DNA of 11,850 nucleotides. Origin: an uncultured Burkholderiales Genera incertae sedis bacterium (GTDB lineage: Bacteria; Pseudomonadota; Gammaproteobacteria; Burkholderiales; Eutrophovitaceae). Both the position numbers and the translations under genes were made by a program. Numbering within the stretch: the first letter of the stretch is position 1; each line of letters begins with the position of its first letter. Positions 6,591 to 11,850 of the stretch are shown piece by piece. Location: contig CAJQMS010000109.1 of NCBI GenBank assembly GCA_905479505.1, positions 1 to 11,850 on the forward strand, given 5' to 3'. The notes beneath the pieces were generated by a model. That model had not been told where the DNA came from. It did not search any database and saw only the letters and a program-made list of their open reading frames with translations.

Positions 6591-7448
6591 TTAAAGCTTG
6601 CGAGCTACTTCCTGTGGATCGATTAATCTAAGACCTGAATCATTTCCAACTCTATAAGCAATGTCCTCGTCGGATCGACGAATAAGATACCCGTCATCAT
6701 CTTGCTCGACAGTAAATTTTATTTTCTTACCTCTCTCAAATGTAATTTCAATCGAGTCATTTTCAGCAGCATTTGAATCGTGTGCCTCATTTATTTTAGT
6801 GGCCGCTGTGGTACGCCACCCAGTCGCCCATATATCGAGCTTAGCGGAGCTTATAGATATTGAATTTTCTAATTTTGATGTGATCGTCCATAAACCGTCT
6901 TTACTATGTTTGGCAAGCCATGAGCTTGATTCGAAAATAATCGGTTTTTCTTCAGCCCCGAGTAATCTTCGGTCCACTACTTTAATCGGGTCGTGGGGTA
7001 AATTGTATCCGTGATGCGTTTTTGTTAAAAAAACCCGCTTCCCAACCTGGATATACTGCTCGTTAGTCACGTCATTGATACTCCCAAAGCTTAAATTCTC
7101 TTGGTTTAGTTTAACCGTGTATTCAGGTGAATTGAGTCCAAAGTTTTCTGAGAATTTTTCAAGCTCACTGATCGCAGTGGCTTCGCTTAGGTCCAGTATG
7201 AGTTTGATCACCTCAGGGTTGGCTCTCGCTCGAAATGGTTTAGTAATAAACCAAGTCACCGAATTTTTCGTGAAATCCATTTCGAAGGTTTTGTTTTTCA
7301 CAATGGAGATCTTGGCAATTTCATCTCTTTCAGAGCTTATTAACCGTTGTGATGGGGTAGGTATTTCTTTTTTCGCAATAAAGAGGTATGCCCCCAGTAA
7401 GGCAAAAATTACTACCAGAAAAATATTGATTAATAGGCGTGATCTCAT
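6591..7448 (-). CDS. DUF4340-type membrane-anchored periplasmic protein
   Basis: This 285-residue protein has one N-terminal membrane helix (about 6-24, preceded by MRSR), followed by a soluble domain expected in the periplasm. It resembles the DUF4340 family, which usually accompanies Gld-type ABC transporters. Supporting features are the position after a GldG-like gene, the repeated beta-rich pattern with phrases such as WFITKPFRARANPEVIKLIL (about 66-85), and FGLNSPEYTVKL (about 103-114). No catalytic motif is visible. The start ATG overlaps the GldG-like stop as ATGA, so the two are probably translationally coupled and made in similar amounts. A role as an accessory subunit of the ABC machine is inferred from context only. 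The family call rests on my reading of sequence and synteny, without a profile search. Confidence 0.75.
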   Translation of the reverse strand: MRSRLLINIFLVVIFALLGAYLFIAKKEIPTPSQRLISSERDEIAKISIVKNKTFEMDFTKNSVTWFITKPFRARANPEVIKLILDLSEATAISELEKFSENFGLNSPEYTVKLNQENLSFGSINDVTNEQYIQVGKRVFLTKTHHGYNLPHDPIKVVDRRLLGAEEKPIIFESSSWLAKHSKDGLWTITSKLENSISISSAKLDIWATGWRTTAATKINEAHDSNAAENDSIEITFERGKKIKFTVEQDDDGYLIRRSDEDIAYRVGNDSGLRLIDPQEVARKL

Positions 7449-8788
7449 GCTCTGCGTCTAAGCCACCAAATAAACGTCCCAGCAATTAGCAGTCCGATTG
7501 GGCCTAGAAACAAAAACCCAGTAACTATCAATGAAATTGCTAACGGTGGGAGGTTGAGGGTCATGTCCATTCGAGTTTTTGGTTCAATGGAGATTAATGA
7601 CTCGTCACCTGATATCCAATTGACGATATTTGTAATTAAGTCAGCATTCCCAAGCGATGCTAAGAATTCATTTGAGAAGGCTTTTCCAGAGCCTATAACG
7701 ACTATTCTTTGCACCCTGTTCTCCACGTTTCTTTCGAGGGCAGCTACGATTGATATTGGACCCTTGATGTCTTCATTCTTCTGAAAAGAGGGGTTTTTAA
7801 TTCCTTGAGTTTCTATCCAACCTTGTGGCGCGACCGTGATGAGCGGGGTAAATCTAAACCCTGTGTTTTGTAATTCAAAGACACCTCTCGCGTAGGGAAA
7901 AACAGTATTTACATTCATTAGCTCAGTAACGGGGTGGTCCGCATAATTTTCAGCGAGGGAAAATGCTATGGACCCATTTTGAAGTCGCGCACCCGGATCA
8001 ATTACCACCCCCTTAGGTAGAGCGATCCCTAGCATATCCGCAACCGGATCAAGACCAGCGGTCGTTTCTTCATCTACCATCCAGATTAGATTTCCCCCAC
8101 CCTGGACGTATCGTTTTATTCGATTAACTTCTCCTGGGAGGAGTGTGACTGTAGGCGATCCAACCAGTAGAACCGACTCTTCAGAGTCAAGGTCTTGACC
8201 AGAGGCAAAGTTCAATACGTCCAATTGAAAGCCTCGGGTCGAAAGCTTTTTCCCAAGGTCGCTCAAATCTTTACTGCCTTGTCGTGAGAAGTCTCCCTCG
8301 CCATGTCCCACTAAGGCGGTAATCACTTGTTGATCTTTTCTCATCAGTCGGATGAGGAGATTAGTTAAATCCTGCTCACTAAGCGACTTTAGTTTTTCGG
8401 AACGATCGTTAAGCTCAATTAGTAGCTCTCCATTAACTGTAACTCCAGCTCTTTTAGCGGCAAATGGATCTTCTCTTGGATTGATGAAAGTAAATTGAAT
8501 ATCGGACTTCTCAAGCTGGTAAGGCGTAAGGAAATTAACAATAGGTTGACGCAAGTCGCCTTCCGCGTCAGTCGTGACAAATGCAGTTATCGAAATAGGG
8601 CCATTAACTTTTTTTAGCGTCTCAATCGTCGCCGAGGACAGCGTATTACGTTGACTGTGGGTTAAGTCCCATCGAATATTAGACGCCTCAGCTACAAACA
8701 AAACGAGCGCCGAAATTCCAAGAAGTAAGCCGATAAAAATACCATTTTGTATCAGTAATTGAAGCCTTAACTTTGCAGTAATTTTCAT
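7445..8788 (-). CDS. GldG-like ABC transporter auxiliary protein
   Basis: This is a 447-residue inner-membrane protein with a large periplasmic part. A membrane helix near the N-terminus (about 15-34) and hydrophobic C-terminal segments ending in WWLRRRA (about 412-447) flank a soluble region. That region begins with the family-typical RWDLTHSQRNTLSSAT (39-54) and FINPREDP, followed by a GATase1-like/IFT52-like fold with ITALVGHGEGD (156-166), LLVGSP (207-212) and YVQGGGNLIWMVDE (227-240). These are features of the Gld_G family of ABC-associated proteins, first described in Bacteroidetes gliding (GldG), but homologues also occur in non-gliding proteobacteria. Both ends overlap neighbours by 4 bases (ATGA), which points to one coupled unit with the permease and the DUF4340 protein. 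The substrate is unknown, and I infer no gliding function. Confidence 0.88.
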   Translation of the reverse strand: MKITAKLRLQLLIQNGIFIGLLLGISALVLFVAEASNIRWDLTHSQRNTLSSATIETLKKVNGPISITAFVTTDAEGDLRQPIVNFLTPYQLEKSDIQFTFINPREDPFAAKRAGVTVNGELLIELNDRSEKLKSLSEQDLTNLLIRLMRKDQQVITALVGHGEGDFSRQGSKDLSDLGKKLSTRGFQLDVLNFASGQDLDSEESVLLVGSPTVTLLPGEVNRIKRYVQGGGNLIWMVDEETTAGLDPVADMLGIALPKGVVIDPGARLQNGSIAFSLAENYADHPVTELMNVNTVFPYARGVFELQNTGFRFTPLITVAPQGWIETQGIKNPSFQKNEDIKGPISIVAALERNVENRVQRIVVIGSGKAFSNEFLASLGNADLITNIVNWISGDESLISIEPKTRMDMTLNLPPLAISLIVTGFLFLGPIGLLIAGTFIWWLRRRA

Positions 8789-9528
8789 GCGCTGAGCCGT
8801 TCTGAGTCAAGTTTTCTGATGGAGAAGAAAATAAAAAGCGTGATAACAACCACGAAAAATGTAACGTCTGGTAGTGCAATGTAGCCATCCATAAAACCTT
8901 CAAATCTCTTAGAAATCGATACCCAATTTAACCAACTGTTTGGGTCTGACGCCGCGAGCCCGATAACCCAAAACCCCATGAAAATAGCTAGCGTCATTAC
9001 TGCTGCAACAACAGGATGTGTGGTCAAACAAGAAATGAATATTCCGATAGAGGAAAAAGCCATCCCTAATAATAAGAGGCCGAACAAATTTGCAAAAATT
9101 AGTCCCATGTCGATAGAGCCTCCCGCGAGTAGTGAGAGTGACATGCCTGCTATAAGTGACAAAATAAGGCAGAGAAAAGCCACCATGGCTAAAAATTTCC
9201 CCATGATGATTTGCGTCATGGATATTGGTGCAGAAACCAATAAAGCCATTGTTTGATTGCGCTTTTCCTCTGAGATCAGCCTCATGGTGAGTAAAGGAAT
9301 AGACATTAAAAGAACCATTTGTGCCGCACCAAACATAGGCACAATTGTAAGTTCGGTGAGACCTGGCGCATTAGCTGTTCTTGCGAGTTGCGCTTGAATG
9401 ATCATGAACGTATCAACTTGTTTCAAGAAAATATTAGCAAGAAACCCTTGAACAAAAGCGAGCACGACCCAAGCTAGTGGGGACGCAAACATAGATTTGA
9501 GTTCTTTTAAAGCGATAACAATTATCAT
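8785..9528 (-). CDS. ABC-2 type transporter permease (GldF-like)
   Basis: This 247-residue integral membrane protein has about six hydrophobic helices (roughly 15-36, 64-84, 108-134, 143-167, 172-192 and 221-237). After the second helix the stretch RLISEEKRNQTMALLVSAPIS (83-103) matches the conserved cytoplasmic coupling region of ABC-2/NosY-type permeases, and the N-terminal KELKSMFASPLAW is typical of the GldF/NosY group. It should form the channel for the ATPase encoded 40 bases upstream and work with the GldG-like protein downstream, whose start overlaps its stop (ATGA). The start ATG at 9528-9526 gives the conserved N-terminus, and the Shine-Dalgarno is weak. ABC-2 permeases of this type usually act as exporters or mechanotransducers; the substrate cannot be told here. 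Confidence 0.9.
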   Translation of the reverse strand: MIIVIALKELKSMFASPLAWVVLAFVQGFLANIFLKQVDTFMIIQAQLARTANAPGLTELTIVPMFGAAQMVLLMSIPLLTMRLISEEKRNQTMALLVSAPISMTQIIMGKFLAMVAFLCLILSLIAGMSLSLLAGGSIDMGLIFANLFGLLLLGMAFSSIGIFISCLTTHPVVAAVMTLAIFMGFWVIGLAASDPNSWLNWVSISKRFEGFMDGYIALPDVTFFVVVITLFIFFSIRKLDSERLSA

Positions 9529-9568
9529 TTTCTATTCTTTTTGATTAACTTAACTGTAGTTTGCGGGC

Positions 9569-10519
9569 TCATGTTTCTAAATTATCTCGAGTTGTGAGCT
9601 CAACGAATACCTCTTCCACGCTTGCCTGCGCTCCGACGAGTTCTGTTAATCCCCAATTTTCATCCACGCTGAGTTGCACTAATTTATCTGTTGGGTCGTC
9701 ATCCGTGTTTAAACCAGAGAGCCTGAACACGCTCTCTCTAATCGGAGAAACCTTAACATTTGTAAGTCTACTTTCAAGCATTTCTTGACTTGGTGAATTA
9801 CGAAAAGATACTTGAATTGACTTGCCGGATCTAAACTGCCTCAGTCCCTCTATCTCGTCGTCGAATACCACTTTTCCTTTATGAAGTATTTGAACACTGT
9901 CGCATATCGCTTCAACTTCAGGGAGGATATGAGTTGATAAAATGACGCTGTGGTGCTCCCCTAAATCCTTTATTAAAGACCGTATCTCTATGATTTGATT
10001 GGGGTCTAGGCCAACAGTTGGCTCGTCTAAAATAACAACTTCTGGCTCGTGGATGATGGCCTGCGCGATACCGACGCGCTGCTGGAAGCCTTTGGATAGC
10101 GAGCCGATTAGGCGCTGACTCATCTCTGTTAGGCCTGTTTTCTCTTTCGCATTTTCAATCGCGAGCTGAATTCGTTTTGGTTTGACTTTATGTAACCTCG
10201 CTACGAGTTTTAGGTATTCGTTTACCCGCAGCTCTTTATAGACGGGAGGAATCTCAGGCAAATAACCTATTTTTGCTTTGGCAAGGATCGGGTCGTCAAT
10301 TAAATCGATTCCGCAAACGCTTATGGATCCTTCGGTAGGAGCTAGGTTACCGGTGATCATTTTCATAGTCGTGGATTTTCCAGCGCCGTTAGGTCCAAGT
10401 AGCCCAATAATTTCGCCTTTTTTCAGCTTTAGTGACACGTCACTGACTGCGACGTTATTTCCGTATTTTCTAGTCAGTGCAGATGCTGATAGTGTGAGGG
10501 AGATATCTTGCTTAGTCAT
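9569..10519 (-). CDS. ABC transporter ATP-binding protein (GldA-like)
   Basis: This 316-residue cytoplasmic ATPase is the energy source of the Gld-type transporter. It shows Walker A GPNGAGKST (42-50), a Q-loop region reading IGYLPEIPPVY (84-94), signature LSKGFQQRVGIAQA (141-154), Walker B VVILDEP (161-167), the D-loop GLDP (170-173) and H-loop STH (195-197). The YLPE form in the Q-loop and the LSKGF variant of LSGGQ are usual in the GldA/NosF/multidrug ABC-2 group, so they do not suggest loss of activity. About 90 residues follow the nucleotide-binding domain, as in other ABC-2 ATPases with a C-terminal regulatory extension. It is the first gene of a minus-strand operon with permease, GldG-like, DUF4340 and mutM genes, preceded by a candidate promoter and palindrome. 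Start ATG 10519-10517; no strong Shine-Dalgarno. Confidence 0.93.
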   Translation of the reverse strand: MTKQDISLTLSASALTRKYGNNVAVSDVSLKLKKGEIIGLLGPNGAGKSTTMKMITGNLAPTEGSISVCGIDLIDDPILAKAKIGYLPEIPPVYKELRVNEYLKLVARLHKVKPKRIQLAIENAKEKTGLTEMSQRLIGSLSKGFQQRVGIAQAIIHEPEVVILDEPTVGLDPNQIIEIRSLIKDLGEHHSVILSTHILPEVEAICDSVQILHKGKVVFDDEIEGLRQFRSGKSIQVSFRNSPSQEMLESRLTNVKVSPIRESVFRLSGLNTDDDPTDKLVQLSVDENWGLTELVGAQASVEEVFVELTTRDNLET

Positions 10520-10533
10520 ATTTTTTCAAGGCT

Positions 10534-10548
10534 TTAACCCGAGGTTAA
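10534..10548. promoter_or_regulatory. Operator-like palindrome upstream of the ABC operon
   Basis: TTAACC (10534-10539) and GGTTAA (10543-10548) form a perfect inverted repeat with a 3-base CGA centre, 15 bases before the ATPase start codon. With the promoter proposed at 10571-10599, it would lie just downstream of the transcription start, where a repressor could block it. The match is short (6-bp arms) and I do not recognise the site as that of a known regulator. Confidence 0.35.
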
Positions 10549-10570
10549 CAGACAATTAAGAGCAGTTTCG

Positions 10571-10599
10571 ATAATATGACGCTTATCCAATTGAGTCAG
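10571..10599 (-). promoter_or_regulatory. Candidate sigma-70 promoter of the ABC-mutM operon
   Basis: On the minus strand, CTGACT (10599-10594, four of six matches to TTGACA) and TATTAT (10576-10571, five of six to TATAAT) are 17 bases apart. Transcription would start near 10564, giving a leader of about 45 bases. A second pair, TTCAAA (10661-10656) and TATATT (10638-10633), also has 17-bp spacing and is an alternative. Found by eye only. Confidence 0.35.
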
Positions 10600-10751
10600 A
10601 ATACGCGTCTAGCTGATTTCATTAAGTGGAGTAATATACCGAATCTTGACTCTCCTTTGAAGGCTATGTGTCAATTTGGTCATTTTAATGAGTGAATTTT
10701 TTTATGTAACCTGCATCATATACGGGTGATTAAAACTCGAGTGAGCGAATT

Positions 10752-11850
10752 ATGAACCTACGATTAGGGATATTGACTGGTTGTTTGTTGTGCCTCAATC
10801 CATTGGCGCAGGCCGCAACCAGCCCGTTACCAATAGCGGACGAGCTGTTAAACAGAATCAGTCAGGAGAAGATTCTCGCCCAGTCATCCACAGACGGCCA
10901 TGACGGGCGCTCTATTGAGGCCAATAGCGAGGCAAACTCGCCACCGAGCGAATTTCGTACCGATTTGATGTTTAAGTTTTTAATCGCAGAATTTGCGAAG
11001 CATAACAAGCTTTTCGACCTGTCTGCAGAAACATTACTGGACATATTAAGAAATTACGAGCGTGAGGACATCGCAGAAATGACCGCTAATGCTGCCAACG
11101 CGGCCCGTCGATTAGACATTGCATTGGAGGCAGCGAAAGTTTGGTTTCGCTTAAAACCTACCTCGACCAAAGCTCGATTTGTTTATTTAACAGTGGTACT
11201 TAGAAATAATGAGTTTGAAGCGGCAAGGCCGTTGATTAATGATTATTTAAACAATAGATCTGGGGAGATTGATAAAAAACTTCAATATATTGCCGATTTG
11301 GTCAGTAACGCTCAAAATCGTGCCGAGGGTTATCGGTTTTTGTTAGGTGTGACTGATGAACTAGAAGATTCGTATGTTAAGTCGCTATTGCTTGGACAGT
11401 CAGCTCTGAAGGCCGGAATGGCTGTCGAAGCTAATTTGCATGCAGAGCACGCGTTAAAAATTAACTTACGATCTGAAGACGCCGCTCTACTCAAAGCAGC
11501 AGCACTTAGGCAACTGGATGATGGCTCGTCTATGGTGTTCCTTTACGAGTTTCTAGAGGCTCACCCCGAAGCCGGTAGTGTCCGTGCCAGCGTTGTGGGC
11601 GACTTGGTGCGTGAGGAGCGTTATGAGGACGCTATTCCTCACTTAAAGCGTTTGGCCAATGACGAGGAAAATGGTGCGAATGTGCACTTCACTCTCGCTT
11701 TAGTGTTTTATGAGCTGGAGCGTTTCAATGAGTCCCAAGACAATGTTCATCGGGCCCTATCTTTGGGCTATGAAGATAAGGCATCTGCCTATTTTCAATT
11801 GGGACTTATCGATGAGCAATTGAATATGATGGGATCAGCGGCTAACTGGT
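10752..11850 (+). CDS. Secreted TPR-repeat protein (partial, 3' end beyond right edge)
   Basis: The open frame runs from the ATG at 10752 to the window end, giving 366 codons with no stop, so it is truncated by the edge. The N-terminus MNLRLGILTGCLLCLNPLAQA is a signal peptide with likely cleavage after AQA (residue 21), so the protein is exported. A low-complexity linker follows, then a helical body typical of TPR solenoids, including LMFKFLIAEFAKHNKLFDLS (about 72-91). Later pairs of helices include ERYEDAIPHLKRLA, NVHFTLALVFYELERFNES and ASAYFQLGLIDEQL. The arrangement matches the TPR protein family that in beta- and gammaproteobacteria usually precedes lolB and ispE, so those genes may lie beyond the edge; this is an expectation, not something seen here. 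TPR proteins act as scaffolds, and no enzymatic motif is visible. Confidence 0.88.
   Translation, partial: MNLRLGILTGCLLCLNPLAQAATSPLPIADELLNRISQEKILAQSSTDGHDGRSIEANSEANSPPSEFRTDLMFKFLIAEFAKHNKLFDLSAETLLDILRNYEREDIAEMTANAANAARRLDIALEAAKVWFRLKPTSTKARFVYLTVVLRNNEFEAARPLINDYLNNRSGEIDKKLQYIADLVSNAQNRAEGYRFLLGVTDELEDSYVKSLLLGQSALKAGMAVEANLHAEHALKINLRSEDAALLKAAALRQLDDGSSMVFLYEFLEAHPEAGSVRASVVGDLVREERYEDAIPHLKRLANDEENGANVHFTLALVFYELERFNESQDNVHRALSLGYEDKASAYFQLGLIDEQLNMMGSAANW

Larger units (their letters stand above)
10520..10751. other. Divergent intergenic region between ABC operon and TPR gene
   Basis: This 232-bp AT-rich spacer holds the palindrome and candidate promoters for the leftward ABC operon (separate entries) and must also hold the promoter for the rightward TPR gene, for which I find no convincing -35/-10 pair. 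A nested inverted repeat lies at 10646-10674 (outer arms TTGAC and GTCAA, inner CCTT-TG-AAGG). An unrecognised 40-codon plus-strand frame spans 10576-10695. GAGTGAG (10739-10745), 6 bases before the TPR start, is a reasonable Shine-Dalgarno. Confidence 0.5.

Noticed and set aside
7075..7461. A 128-codon plus-strand frame opposite the DUF4340 gene.
   Set aside because: It overlaps a well-placed operon gene, shows no family features, and is a shadow frame.
10236..10269. GldA-like ATPase lacks a clear Q-loop glutamine and has LSKGF in place of LSGGQ.
   Set aside because: Both variants are common in the ABC-2 ATPase group and all other catalytic motifs are intact, so this is not evidence of inactivity.
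10646..10674. Nested inverted repeat in the ABC/TPR spacer.
   Set aside because: The arms are 4-5 bp with unequal loops and no U-tract, so it is weak as a terminator or structured RNA.
10646..10675. TTGACT followed by a possible -10 for the TPR gene.
   Set aside because: At 16-18 bp spacing the hexamers match TATAAT at three positions or fewer.

Overview
The window looks like conserved chromosome from a free-living gammaproteobacterium with moderate, not high, GC. Three things suggest this. The gene order ftsE-ftsY | M16-M16-rsmD-coaD-ferredoxin-mutM resembles, as I recall it, the Pseudomonas-type chromosome. The ferredoxin closely resembles the Allochromatium vinosum 2[4Fe-4S] ferredoxin. 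The TPR gene at the right edge belongs to a family usually found just upstream of lolB-ispE-prs. A betaproteobacterium with similar synteny cannot be excluded. I see no insertion sequence, phage gene, CRISPR array, rRNA or tRNA.

Layout. Positions 1-1604 (minus strand) hold ftsY followed by the start of ftsE, which runs off the left edge. The two are joined by a TAATG stop/start overlap. A 99-bp divergent spacer separates them from a plus-strand run at 1704-5753: two secreted M16 peptidase-family proteins (one with an intact zinc site, one without), rsmD, coaD and a YfhL-type ferredoxin. From the second M16 gene onward, adjacent genes overlap by 1 to 17 bases. This run ends 7 bp from the convergent mutM, with a perfect palindrome at the junction.

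Positions 5761-10519 form a minus-strand gene group read right to left: ABC ATPase, six-helix ABC-2 permease, GldG-like membrane-anchored protein, DUF4340 protein, then mutM. The first four genes look like one Gld-type ABC machine. ATP hydrolysis in the cytoplasm would be coupled through the permease to two periplasmic, membrane-anchored accessory proteins. Its substrate and role outside gliding Bacteroidetes are not established, which makes it the least understood part of the window.

A 232-bp divergent spacer (10520-10751) carries a plausible promoter and an operator-like palindrome for the ABC operon. It is followed by a secreted TPR protein (from 10752) cut off by the right edge. Most of the window is ordinary housekeeping DNA. 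The points worth a second look are the Gld-type cluster and its upstream palindrome, the RsmD SAM-motif substitutions, the split M16 pair and the ferredoxin-end palindrome.
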